From CBCPNA01 sp965120415 (lineage in GTDB: Bacteria; Bacillota; Clostridia; Lachnospirales; CAG-274), in the NCBI GenBank assembly GCA_965120415.1, contig CBCPNA010000040.1:1-18663 (forward strand): a DNA stretch of 18,663 nucleotides, in the 5' to 3' direction. Shown here in pieces: positions 1-7,654 of this stretch. Below the pieces are notes generated by a model. It did no database searches. It worked only from the letters and a program-made list of their open reading frames with translations, and was not told the DNA's origin. The translations under genes were made by a program, and so were the position numbers. The number at the start of each line of letters is the position of its first letter. Positions within the stretch are counted from its first letter, which is position 1.

Positions 1-2
1 GC

Positions 3-125
3 ACAGGCATGACAAGCCAAAATATAAAAACAGAACTTTTATATTTTTTACCTTATGTAATAGTATTATTTATTGGGTTAGGCTATGTTTTTGTCTACAA
101 AAGAAAAAAATATTATTTAAAATAA
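3..125 (+). CDS. C-terminal end of a membrane- or wall-anchored protein (5' truncated by window edge)
   Basis: Forty codons are open from the left edge to a TAA at 123-125. The peptide starts Thr-Gly-Met, has a short polar stretch, then about 20 hydrophobic residues (LLYFLPYVIVLFIGLGYVFV), and ends in a basic tail YKRKKYYLK. A single hydrophobic helix followed by positive charges at the extreme C-terminus is the layout of a sortase cell-wall sorting signal. The visible Thr-Gly at the very edge would fit the last two residues of an LPxTG motif, but the Leu-Pro-x part lies outside the window. A plain C-terminal membrane anchor is the alternative. No start, domain or function can be seen. The downstream 745 bases hold no gene. 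Confidence 0.55.
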   Translation, partial: TGMTSQNIKTELLYFLPYVIVLFIGLGYVFVYKRKKYYLK

Positions 126-131
126 ATTTTT

Positions 132-437
132 TCTATAAACAGAGGTGATAATTATAAAAAATATAAACTCTCCTAGCTCCTAAAAGCGAGAGTAAATAAA
201 ATTAACTGCTATTTGCATATAGGGTGTAAAAAAGTTATAAAATCACTCTCCAAAAGTTAAATAAAATAATATAAGGGCTTATTTTTAAAATTAAAAAACT
301 GTATATTTACACATAGGGGTGTAAAATTAAACAAACTTTTATTGCAGAGCGAGTGCCTTAAAAGTTTGAAATATAAAAAATAAAAATCCTATCCTAAAAA
401 AATAAAAAAGCTATTTATTTACACATAGGGGTGTAAA
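132..437. repeat. Degenerate tandem array with a TTTACAC-n6-GTGTAAA palindrome
   Basis: Two near-identical 20-bp copies lie at 306-325 and 418-437. Each has perfect 7-bp arms TTTACAC/GTGTAAA around the six bases ATAGGG. A degraded copy lies at 212-230, and a weaker resemblance at about 132-151. Spacing between copies grows 79, 94, 112 bp. A second motif, ACTCTCC, recurs at 167-173, 245-251 and 443-449, at 26-35 bp from the start of three of the four units, so the repeated unit is longer than the palindrome. The unit at 306 instead has a 9-bp inverted repeat at 332-340/360-368. Read on the - strand, ACTCTCC is GGAGAGT, which looks like a ribosome-binding site. Function unknown: operator series, RNA hairpins or a decayed tandem duplication are all possible. 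Confidence 0.6.
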
Positions 438-529
438 TCAAAACTCTCCTTTACAATGGAAATATGTAGAATAAGGCGAATTTAGTCGTCCAAATGTTAA
501 TATAAATGAGAAAAGCAAATAAAACTTTA

Positions 530-565
530 AAAAGTCATTGGCTTTATGCTGATGACTTTTTCTTA
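530..565 (+). terminator. Strong rho-independent terminator, no gene directly upstream
   Basis: A nine-pair stem AAAAGTCAT (530-538) / ATGACTTTT (552-560) extends inward by four more pairs, two of them G-U, to a five-base loop TTTAT (543-547). It is followed by TCTTATG, giving a run of five T at 557-561. It sits 400 bases after the truncated gene and 300 before sstT, so it may end a small untranslated transcript starting in the 126-500 repeat region, or be a displaced terminator of the first gene. The 561-870 stretch holds no gene. Confidence 0.65.
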
Positions 566-656
566 TGTAAAGAATAGCATGTGTTTTACACGCGGCTTAA
601 AAAAAGCCTGTATCTATGAGTAGAAAAAAATAATCTTATATTGTAAAATATATTGT

Positions 657-684
657 TTGCAACTTTTAATAAAAGCGTTATAAA
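657..684 (+). promoter_or_regulatory. Candidate promoter upstream of sstT
   Basis: TTGCAA at 657-662, a 16-base spacer, and TATAAA at 679-684 resemble a sigma-A promoter. It would give sstT a leader of about 180 nt. An inverted repeat AGCGTTATA/TATAGCGCT (674-682/686-694) overlaps the -10 box and could be an operator or a chance palindrome. The DNA is so AT-rich that isolated -10-like boxes are weak evidence, and other TA-rich candidates lie between this and the gene. Confidence 0.35.
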
Positions 685-870
685 GTATAGCGCTAACTTT
701 ATTTTAAAAAATTAGCTAATTAATAAAACAAAGACTTATATAATATAAAAAAACGATACATTTTTTAATAAATAATCAATAAAAATAAATTTATCTTTAA
801 TTAATGAATAAGATTTGTTATACTTAATTTATATTTATGAATATATGAAAAGATTATGGAGGGCTAAAAT

Positions 871-2094
871 ATGAAGAGTATAATAAAATTTTGGAATCAA
901 GTTAGCTTAGTTAAAAAGATTATTTTAGGTTTAATATTAGGTATTATATTAGGAGTATTAGTCCCTAATATAACTGTGATTACAATATTTGGAGAATTTT
1001 TTGTTGGTGCATTAAAGGCAGCAGCCCCACTTTTAGTTTTATTTTTAGTAATGTCTGCGTTATCAAAACATGAACAAGGCAAAAAGACAAATATGAATAT
1101 CGTTATTTTATTATATTTATTAGGTACTTTTCTAGCAAGTATTTTAGCAGTAATAATGAGTTATCTATTCCCAATAACATTGACATTACAAGAAATAACT
1201 AGCGATACAGTAGCGCCGGGCGGAATAGGTGAAGTTTTATACTCATTGTTATTAAATCTTATAGCAAACCCAATAGACGCCTTAGTAAATGCAAATTATA
1301 TAGGAATATTAGCTTGGGCTGTAGTATTAGGGCTTGCCTTACGTAAGGCATCTGATTCTACAAAAATGATGCTTGAAGATTTTTCAGCTGGTATTACCAA
1401 AGTAGTTAAATGGATTATTAATTTTGCGCCATTTGGAGTTATGGGTATTGTATTTGAATCAATTTCTGAGCAAGGAATTGAAGTTTTATTAACTTATGGA
1501 AATTTGCTTATTTTACTTGTAAGTACAATGCTTATTGATATATTTGTTGTAAATCCTATTTTGGCCTTTATATTTATTAGAAAAAATCCATATCCACTTA
1601 TCTTAAAGTGTTTAAAAGAAAGTGGAATAACAGCTTTTTTCACAAGAAGCTCTGCTGCAAATATCCCTGTAAATATGCGTTTATGTGAACAATTAGGTAT
1701 TGATAAAGATACATATTCAGTATCTATTCCTTTAGGTGCAACAATTAATATGGGTGGAGCAGCAATTACAATTTCTATCCTATCTTTAGCAACAGCACAT
1801 ACATTAGGAATACAAGTCGATATTTTGACTGCTATCATATTAAGTCTTTTATCTACTATAGCATCATGTGGTGCTTCAGGAGTAGCTGGAGGTTCTTTAC
1901 TTCTTGTACCTTTAGCTTGCAGCTTATTTGGTATTTCTGATAGTATTGCGATGCAAGTTGTAGGTATTGGTTTTATTGTAGGAGTGATTCAAGACTCTTG
2001 TGAAACAGCAATTAATTCTTCAACAGATGTACTTTATACAGCAATTGCAGATATTTATAGTAAAAGTAAGATAAAATATGAAAAGAAGCATTGA
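871..2094 (+). CDS. sstT: Serine/threonine:sodium symporter SstT
   Basis: Inner-membrane transporter of the dicarboxylate/amino acid:cation symporter (DAACS, glutamate-transporter fold) family, importing serine and threonine with Na+. At 407 residues it has the family length. The N-terminal part (FVGALKAAAPLLVLFLVMSAL at about 44-64, then KHEQGKKTN) matches SstT rather than GltP or DctA as I know those sequences. The re-entrant and substrate-site region is intact: FFTRSSAANIP at 256-266, ATINMGG at 290-296, and D375/N382 in the last helix. The start is set by GGAGGG at 858-863, seven bases before ATG. It appears to be a single-gene unit with a hairpin terminator at 2176-2195. The 3' end is intact. 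Confidence 0.93.
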   Translation: MKSIIKFWNQVSLVKKIILGLILGIILGVLVPNITVITIFGEFFVGALKAAAPLLVLFLVMSALSKHEQGKKTNMNIVILLYLLGTFLASILAVIMSYLFPITLTLQEITSDTVAPGGIGEVLYSLLLNLIANPIDALVNANYIGILAWAVVLGLALRKASDSTKMMLEDFSAGITKVVKWIINFAPFGVMGIVFESISEQGIEVLLTYGNLLILLVSTMLIDIFVVNPILAFIFIRKNPYPLILKCLKESGITAFFTRSSAANIPVNMRLCEQLGIDKDTYSVSIPLGATINMGGAAITISILSLATAHTLGIQVDILTAIILSLLSTIASCGASGVAGGSLLLVPLACSLFGISDSIAMQVVGIGFIVGVIQDSCETAINSSTDVLYTAIADIYSKSKIKYEKKH

Positions 2095-2175
2095 AAAACT
2101 AGCAAAAGATTATTGTTTATAACATAGATAGAAATTAGAGCGTGTGACGAATTTTTACCTTAATAATTAAACAAT

Positions 2176-2205
2176 AGCTGGTAAATTTACTAGCTTATTT
2201 ATACT
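2176..2205 (+). terminator. Rho-independent terminator of sstT
   Basis: Eight-pair stem AGCTGGTA (2176-2183) / TACTAGCT (2188-2195), one pair being G-U, with loop AATT, followed by the T-rich run TATTTATACT. It lies 80 bases after the sstT stop, with no other gene between. Confidence 0.6.
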
Positions 2206-2233
2206 TATTTATATAAGATTAAGCATAATAATA

Positions 2234-2262
2234 TTGCAAATTTAGAAAAAATATGATATAAT
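2234..2262 (+). promoter_or_regulatory. Promoter of the decayed Rpn gene
   Basis: TTGCAA (2234-2239), an exact 17-base spacer and TATAAT (2257-2262), preceded by TG to give an extended -10. It lies 38 bases before the GTG start and AAGGAG ribosome-binding site (2288-2293) of the wrecked gene. With that gene destroyed, the promoter may still supply read-through transcription toward glnS. Confidence 0.6.
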
Positions 2263-2299
2263 TTATATAAATTTGACTATTTTAATTAAGGAGCTAAAA

Positions 2300-2537
2300 G
2301 TGAAAGAAGAAACAATTACTAAAAATACGCCAAAATACTAAAAGAATTAACAATAACCGATGATTTTATGTTTTGCAAAGTATATGGAAGATAAAGAAAT
2401 ATGTATTTGAAGTATTAAAAATGATAATAGGTAAAAATTAAATATATAGATACATAATAATATATATAAGCAAAATGCCCAAAAGCGCAAGACTTAATGT
2501 ATATATAGAAGATGGAGATACAGTAGATAATTGTATA
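2300..2537 (+). pseudogene. Remnant of an Rpn-family (PD-(D/E)XK) recombination-promoting nuclease/putative transposase
   Basis: Reading all three frames in order from GTG 2300 gives consecutive pieces of the N-terminus of an Rpn/PDDEXK_2 transposase-like nuclease: VKEETITKNTPKYY, then KELTITDDFMFCKV, MEDKEIC, FEVLKMIIGK, KIKYIDT, and finally SKMPKSARLNVYIEDGDTV. The phrase 'ITDDFMF..VMED' and the 'ARLDVYIED..TVYDIEMQ' block are hallmarks of this family as I know it. At least five frameshifts or stops separate the pieces, and the rest of the gene (normally about 250-300 residues) is missing after about 2537. Promoter and ribosome-binding site are still recognisable. Intact members are multi-copy in many Clostridia and are linked to RecA-independent recombination. 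Confidence 0.8.
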
Positions 2538-2573
2538 AATTTTTTAAGATTTTAAATTTTGGAAATGTTTTTA

Positions 2574-2602
2574 TTGTTTTTAGATATTTTGTAAAATATT
2601 AT
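2574..2602 (+). promoter_or_regulatory. Candidate glnS promoter
   Basis: TTGTTT (2574-2579), a 17-base spacer and TATTAT (2597-2602). It starts about 40 bases beyond the last recognisable Rpn remnant and would give glnS a leader of roughly 78 nt. Confidence 0.4.
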
Positions 2603-2686
2603 AAACTACATATTTACAAAAAATATGGTAATAATAAATTTATCTTTTTTAATATATCTGATATATCTTTAGTTAGGAGGGGTTAT

Positions 2687-4342
2687 ATGGAAAACAATAA
2701 ACAAGAAGATAATTTTGCTACAACGGCAAACTTTATACATAGTTATATACAAGAAGATTTAAAAGGCGACTTAACAAAATTGCATACAAGATTTCCGCCG
2801 GAGCCAAATGGATATCTCCATATAGGGCATGCAAAAAGCATATGTCTTAATTTTGGGCTTGCTAAGCATTACGGCGGCAAATGCAATTTAAGATTTGATG
2901 ATACCAACCCAACAAAAGAAAGTGAAGAATTTGTAAAATCTATTAAAGAAGATATAAAATGGCTTGGGTTTGATTGGGAAGATAGATTATATTTTGCATC
3001 AGACTATTTTGATAAAATGTACGATGCTGCCATAAAGCTTATAAAAAAGGGTAAAGCTTTTGTTTGCGACATGACGCCTATAGAGATTAAAGAATACAGA
3101 GGTACGCTTAATACAAAAGGTAAAGAAAGCCCTTTTAGAAATAGGACTATAGAAGAAAATTTAAAGCTTTTTGAAGATATGAAAAACGGCTTATTTAAAG
3201 ATGGAGAAAAGACTTTAAGAGCCAAAATAGACATGAGCTCTCCTAATATGAATATGAGAGACCCTGTTATTTATAGAATTGCACATGTAAGCCATCATAA
3301 TACAAAAGACAAATGGTGCATATATCCTATGTATGATTTTGCGCATCCTTTAGAAGACGCTTTTGAAAATATAACGCACTCTTTATGCACGATGGAATTT
3401 GAGGACCATAGGCCACTTTATGATTGGGTTATAAATGAGCTAGAATTCAAAATAAAGCCACGACAAATAGAATTTGCTAAGCTAAACCTTTCTAACACAA
3501 TTATGGGCAAAAGGAATTTGCGTGCTTTAGTTGAAGAGGGCAAAGTTGACGGTTGGGACGACCCACGTCTTGTAACATTATCTGGCATAAGAAGGAGAGG
3601 TTACACGCCAGCTTCTATCAAAAATTTTTGTAATATGATAGGTATATCTAAAGCTAGCAGCGTTGTTGATACAGTACAGCTAGAATATTGCGTTAGAGAA
3701 GATTTAAAAGACAAGGTTAACGTTGTTATGGCTGTTTTGAACCCTATTAAAGTTATTATAACAAATTATGAAGACGGCGAAGAATTTTTAGAAATAGAAA
3801 ACAACCCAGAAAATGAAAGCTTAGGATACAGAAAAGTACCTTTTTCTAAAGAAATTTATATAGAAAAAGATGACTTTTTAGAAAACCCGCCAAAAAAGTT
3901 TTTTAGGCTGACTAAAGGTAAAGAGGTAAGGCTAAAAGGGGCTTATTTTATACTTTGCAACGAAGTTATAAAAGATGAAAACGGCAATATTAAAGAGCTT
4001 CATTGCACATACGATAAAAAAACAAAAAGCGGTACAGGCTTTAATGAAAGAAAGGTTAAAGGTACTATCCATTGGGTTAGTGCTAAACATTGTGTTAAAG
4101 CTAAAGTCAATTTATATGAGCCTTTAGTATTAACAAATGAAAAAGGTGAAGTTTTAGAAAACCCTAATTCTTTAGTTATTAAAAATGCGCTTATAGAGCC
4201 TTATATATTAAATGCTAATAAAATGGACAGATTTCAATTTATAAGAAATGGTTATTTTGTTGCAGATAATAAACATTTTTCAAAAGAACATTTAGTTTTT
4301 AACCGTATTGTTTCTTTAAAATCTTCTTTTAAGCCTAATTAA
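2687..4342 (+). CDS. glnS: Glutaminyl-tRNA synthetase
   Basis: Class I aminoacyl-tRNA synthetase that attaches glutamine to tRNA-Gln in the cytoplasm. It is 551 residues from ATG 2687, close to the 554 of E. coli GlnRS. The start is fixed by AGGAGGGG at 2675-2682. An in-frame reading back to 2531 has no ribosome-binding site and encodes an unrelated hydrophobic/basic stretch. The catalytic core holds PPEPNGYLHIGH (HIGH at 45-48), RFDDTNP at 69-75 and, in place of the usual MSK signature, MGK at 273-275. GWDDPR and RRRGYTPASI follow, then the C-terminal anticodon-binding beta-barrels (NPPKKFFRLTKGKEVRLKGA, KGTIHWVSAKH). Many Gram-positive bacteria lack GlnRS and use GatCAB, but a subset of Clostridia have it. 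The next gene starts 16 bases on, so the two are probably co-transcribed. Confidence 0.95.
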   Translation: MENNKQEDNFATTANFIHSYIQEDLKGDLTKLHTRFPPEPNGYLHIGHAKSICLNFGLAKHYGGKCNLRFDDTNPTKESEEFVKSIKEDIKWLGFDWEDRLYFASDYFDKMYDAAIKLIKKGKAFVCDMTPIEIKEYRGTLNTKGKESPFRNRTIEENLKLFEDMKNGLFKDGEKTLRAKIDMSSPNMNMRDPVIYRIAHVSHHNTKDKWCIYPMYDFAHPLEDAFENITHSLCTMEFEDHRPLYDWVINELEFKIKPRQIEFAKLNLSNTIMGKRNLRALVEEGKVDGWDDPRLVTLSGIRRRGYTPASIKNFCNMIGISKASSVVDTVQLEYCVREDLKDKVNVVMAVLNPIKVIITNYEDGEEFLEIENNPENESLGYRKVPFSKEIYIEKDDFLENPPKKFFRLTKGKEVRLKGAYFILCNEVIKDENGNIKELHCTYDKKTKSGTGFNERKVKGTIHWVSAKHCVKAKVNLYEPLVLTNEKGEVLENPNSLVIKNALIEPYILNANKMDRFQFIRNGYFVADNKHFSKEHLVFNRIVSLKSSFKPN

Positions 4343-4358
4343 TATTTAAGGAGGAATT

Positions 4359-5708
4359 ATGAAAAATAATAAAAATAAAAGAAAAGCTTCTAAACAAAAA
4401 TCTAAAAAAAAGAAAAAAAATATACCGGCAGTTAGATTTTTTAGGATAGTGTTTTCTATACTTTTTATTTATTTTATTATTGTTGGCGTTTTATTTGCCT
4501 ATTCTTACTTTAGCTTTAATGAAGGTGATGAAGAAGGTACTTTAAGCACGGATAAAACTTCAAATTTGCCCGAATATACAAATGTGCTTTTGGCTTGTAC
4601 AGATGAAGGAGAGGGGCGAACAGATGCTATCATGATTGTTTCCTACAATTCTATTAGCAAAGCTATATCTTTAGTATCTATTCCACGTGATACAAGGGTT
4701 GATATACCAGACTATATGTGGGAGGTTATGGTAGAAAACTTTCCGGAAATAGCTGGCGATGACAAAAGCTATAAAAAAATAAACGCAATACCCAATTATG
4801 GCAAAGAAAGGGGTATGGAGTTTTTACAAGAATATATAGAGGATATGCTAGGTATAGAAATAGATTATTATGCACATTTTAACTTAGAAGGGTTTAGATA
4901 CATTATAGATTCTGTCGGGGGGATAGAATTTGATGTACCACAAGCAATGAGACATACAGACCCAGATATATACCTAGACCCGGGGCTACAGCTATTAGAC
5001 GGAGATAAAGCAGAACAACTTTTAAGATACAGAACATACCCAGAAGGCGATTTAAAAAGAATAGAGGTACAACAACAATTTATGAAAGCATTTTTTGAAA
5101 AAGTAGTTAATTTAAAAACTATAATTTCAAATTTAAGTGCTTATGTTAAAACTGTAACAGAATATATAGACACAAATGCAACTATAGTAGATATACTAAA
5201 ATATGTTGGTGAATTAGAATATTTTGATATAGACGCTGTTCAAAATTATACAATACCTTGTACAACAGCAACTATAAACGGTGTATCTTATGTAGAAACA
5301 GATGCCGAGGCGCTTTTAGATTTTGGATATGAAATATTTAAACAACCAACTGCAACAGAAGATACAGAATATGAAGATAGCTTTTTAAAATCTATAACTA
5401 TTTTAAACGGAAGCTATAAAAAAGGTTTTGCATCTCAAACACAAAGCTTGCTTGAAGAAAATGGTTATACAATAAGCGAAATAGGCGACTATACAGGGCA
5501 AAAAGCCGAACAGACTAAAATATATGTTAAGGAATTAGGGCAAGGGACAGATTTGCTTAAATTTTTCACAAATGCTAAAGTTGTTGTAAATGAACAAAAA
5601 GTAGAAGAATATGGATACGATATAGTAATAGTATTAGGCACGGCAGAAGAGCTAAACGAAGATTTGGAAGATCAAACAGAAGAACAAAAAGCAGAAGATA
5701 CAGAATAG
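4359..5708 (+). CDS. LytR-CpsA-Psr (LCP) family cell-wall glycopolymer ligase with LytR_C domain
   Basis: Membrane-anchored enzyme of the LCP family, which transfers undecaprenyl-linked glycopolymers (teichoic acids, capsule) to peptidoglycan outside the cell. Of 449 residues, the first 22 are extremely basic and cytoplasmic. One membrane helix spans about 27-50. The LCP domain covers about 74-250, with the conserved RTDA at 87-90, SIPRDTRV at 107-114, the block FNLEGFRYIIDSVGGIEFDVP at 174-194, and RYR at 223-225 followed by DLKR at 231-234; these arginines and aspartates bind the lipid pyrophosphate in known members. The canonical 'LLxGxD' strand reads LLACTD here. Residues about 345-430 are a LytR_C domain, and the tail is acidic. 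AAGGAGG (4349-4355) sits 3 bases before the ATG, and glnS is 16 bases upstream. No terminator follows. Confidence 0.92.
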   Translation: MKNNKNKRKASKQKSKKKKKNIPAVRFFRIVFSILFIYFIIVGVLFAYSYFSFNEGDEEGTLSTDKTSNLPEYTNVLLACTDEGEGRTDAIMIVSYNSISKAISLVSIPRDTRVDIPDYMWEVMVENFPEIAGDDKSYKKINAIPNYGKERGMEFLQEYIEDMLGIEIDYYAHFNLEGFRYIIDSVGGIEFDVPQAMRHTDPDIYLDPGLQLLDGDKAEQLLRYRTYPEGDLKRIEVQQQFMKAFFEKVVNLKTIISNLSAYVKTVTEYIDTNATIVDILKYVGELEYFDIDAVQNYTIPCTTATINGVSYVETDAEALLDFGYEIFKQPTATEDTEYEDSFLKSITILNGSYKKGFASQTQSLLEENGYTISEIGDYTGQKAEQTKIYVKELGQGTDLLKFFTNAKVVVNEQKVEEYGYDIVIVLGTAEELNEDLEDQTEEQKAEDTE

Positions 5709-5825
5709 CAAAAGCAGAAAATATCAAAAACTTAATTATTTAAAAATATGTAAAACAGAAGTTATTAATAAGTGAATATTTTTAAAAATAAAGAATAAAG
5801 GCAGATTTGCTTAAATTTTCACAAA
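5548..5825 (+). repeat. Short direct repeats showing a decayed tandem duplication around the gap between two genes
   Basis: Bases 5802-5825 repeat 5548-5572 (inside the LCP gene) with a single T missing. Bases 5709-5729 repeat 5932-5952 (inside the next gene) with one mismatch in 21. Similarity of the second pair seems to continue more weakly: about 5750-5800 resembles 6025-6070. The order is LCP tail, copy of downstream gene start, copy of LCP tail, downstream gene, which is what a tandem duplication across the junction would leave after internal loss. Both genes remain open. The 135-base gap holds no gene. Confidence 0.6.
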
Positions 5826-5843
5826 AGTAAGAAAGGAAACAAA

Positions 5844-7436
5844 ATGTTAAGAATTTCTAATATAAAATATCCTTTTGACAAGCAAATAACAATAGAAAAT
5901 TTAAAACTAAAGATAAGCAAAATATTAAATACAAAAACAGAAAATATCAAAAGTGTTAAAATATTTAAAAAATCTATAGACGCAAGAGAAAAATTAGGTG
6001 GATTTTATGTTTTAGCTATTGATATAGAAGTTGTTAATGAAAACAAATATTTAAATATAAAAAATGTAGAAAAAGTAAATACAGTTTTTTACAATATACA
6101 AAAGAAACCCTTTAAAACAAGCCCTATTGTTATAGGGTTTGGGCCGGCCGGATTTATGTCTGCGCTTGTTTTGGCAAAAAGCGGGGCAAAGCCTATCGTT
6201 ATAGAACAAGGCAAAAATGTAGATGATAGAACAAAAGATATAAAAAAATTTTGGGAAGAAGGTATTTTGGATACAAATTCTAATGTGCAATTTGGCGAAG
6301 GGGGAGCAGGAGCCTTTTCAGACGGTAAGCTTACTACCGGTATAAAAGATTATAGATGTCGTTTTTTGCTTGAAGAATTTGTAAAAGCAGGCGCCCCAAA
6401 AGAAATTTTGTACGATGCAAAGCCACATATAGGTACAGATAAGCTTATAAATTTAATAAGAAATATAAGAAACAAAATAATATCTTTAGGAGGGCAAATT
6501 TTTTTTAAGCACAAGCTTATAGATTTAATTTATAAAAATGATACTATAAAAGGCGTTATCGTTCAAAATTTAAAAAATAATAATATTTTTGAAATAAATG
6601 CCCAAAATGTTGTTTTGGCTATAGGGCATAGCGCTAGAGATACTTTTGAAATGATAAAAAATATAAACCACCCTATTATAAAAAAAACTTTTGCTGTTGG
6701 GGTTAGGGTTGAGCATAGCCAAAATTTTATTAATAATAAACAATATGGCAAGTTTGCGCCTATTTTGCCCCCGGCAGATTATAAAATAGCAAAAAGACTA
6801 TCTAATAAAAGAGGAAGCTATACTTTTTGTATGTGTCCTGGGGGCTATGTTGTAAATGCATCTTCTGAAAAAGGTAGGCTTGTTACAAATGGCATGAGCT
6901 ATTACGCAAGAGAAGGCGAAAACGCAAATAGCGCTATTCTTATAGAAGTTTATCCAGAAGATTTTGGCTCAGGCGATATTTTGGCTGGTATAGCCTTTCA
7001 GCGTATGCTGGAAGAAAGAGCATTTATAGCAGGAGGGAGTAATTATTTTGCCCCTATACAAACAATTTATGATTTTTTAAATGAAAAGCCAACAACAAAT
7101 ATAGGAGATATAAAGCCAACATTTAAGCCAGGGGTAACTCCATCAGATTTTAAACAAGTATTTCCACAATTTTTATACGATTCATTAAAATTAGCTGTAG
7201 TAGAAATGGATAAAAAAATAAAAGGATTTGCTAAAGAAGATGCAATATTAACAGCAGTAGAAAGCAGAAGTTCTTCTCCTATCAGGATAATAAGAAAAGA
7301 TAATTTAGAATCTGTTAAATTAAAAGGCTTATACCCTTGTGGAGAAGGATGTGGATATGCAGGAGGGATAGTATCTGCTGGGGTAGACGGAATAAAGTGC
7401 GCCGAGGCTATTATAAATAATACAAAATTTGATTAA
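5844..7436 (+). CDS. FAD-dependent dehydrogenase of the COG2509 type
   Basis: Predicted cytoplasmic NAD(P)/FAD-dependent oxidoreductase with no established substrate. It has 530 residues, typical for the group. Residues 1-90 form the small N-terminal domain found in this family. A dinucleotide-binding fold starts at PIVIGFGPAGFMSALVLA (94-111; GFGPAG at 98-103) with the ribose-binding acid E121. The family block NVQFGEGGAGAFSDGKLTT lies at 147-165, CMCPGG in the middle, and the second FAD contact near the C-terminus is LYPCGEGCGYAGGIVSAG (about 495-512). AGAAAGGA at 5829-5836 supports ATG 5844. It lies 135 bases after the LCP gene without a visible terminator, so it could be the third gene of that transcript. 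The family assignment is confident; the reaction is unknown. Confidence 0.88.
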   Translation: MLRISNIKYPFDKQITIENLKLKISKILNTKTENIKSVKIFKKSIDAREKLGGFYVLAIDIEVVNENKYLNIKNVEKVNTVFYNIQKKPFKTSPIVIGFGPAGFMSALVLAKSGAKPIVIEQGKNVDDRTKDIKKFWEEGILDTNSNVQFGEGGAGAFSDGKLTTGIKDYRCRFLLEEFVKAGAPKEILYDAKPHIGTDKLINLIRNIRNKIISLGGQIFFKHKLIDLIYKNDTIKGVIVQNLKNNNIFEINAQNVVLAIGHSARDTFEMIKNINHPIIKKTFAVGVRVEHSQNFINNKQYGKFAPILPPADYKIAKRLSNKRGSYTFCMCPGGYVVNASSEKGRLVTNGMSYYAREGENANSAILIEVYPEDFGSGDILAGIAFQRMLEERAFIAGGSNYFAPIQTIYDFLNEKPTTNIGDIKPTFKPGVTPSDFKQVFPQFLYDSLKLAVVEMDKKIKGFAKEDAILTAVESRSSSPIRIIRKDNLESVKLKGLYPCGEGCGYAGGIVSAGVDGIKCAEAIINNTKFD

Positions 7437-7504
7437 TTTTATATTAAATAAAGTACAAATAAGTCTATTTTAAGTCAATTAAGCTATAATACATAAAGTA
7501 AAAC

Positions 7505-7533
7505 TTTACAATAAAATATTTTTATGGTATAAT
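7505..7533 (+). promoter_or_regulatory. Promoter of recD2
   Basis: TTTACA (7505-7510), a 17-base spacer and a perfect TATAAT (7528-7533) with the extended -10 TG two bases before it. Transcription would start near 7540, giving a leader of about 115 nt that includes the hairpin at 7573-7612. Confidence 0.7.
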
Positions 7534-7572
7534 ATATACATTAGATTATTATTTAAGTACGATAATTACAAT

Positions 7573-7618
7573 TCTTTATCTTGTTTGTTTTATAATATAA
7601 AGCAGATAAAGATTTTTT
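7573..7618 (+). terminator. Terminator-like hairpin inside the recD2 leader (possible attenuator)
   Basis: Perfect nine-pair stem TCTTTATCT (7573-7581) / AGATAAAGA (7604-7612), followed at once by TTTTTT (7613-7618). The 22-base loop itself contains the near-palindrome TTTATAATATAAA. It lies between the recD2 promoter and its start codon, about 33 nt downstream of the likely start of transcription. It is therefore placed to stop transcription before the gene rather than after the upstream one. The stem is A/T-rich, so its strength is uncertain. Confidence 0.5.
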
Positions 7619-7654
7619 AATTTAATTAATATTATGCAATTAAAAGGTGAGTAT

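Noticed and set aside
132..437. CRISPR array suggested by short palindromic repeats
   Set aside because: Only two good copies, 20 bp each, with intervals of 59-92 bp of unequal length that partly resemble one another; no cas genes in the window.
561..870. T-box or amino-acid riboswitch ahead of sstT
   Set aside because: I found no T-box core (GGUGG-type) sequence and no terminator directly before the gene; the visible hairpin is 300 nt upstream.
2531..2686. N-terminal extension of GlnRS upstream of ATG 2687
   Set aside because: In frame but without a ribosome-binding site, of unrelated composition, and overlapping a promoter-like sequence; the AGGAGG before 2687 and family length support the shorter form.
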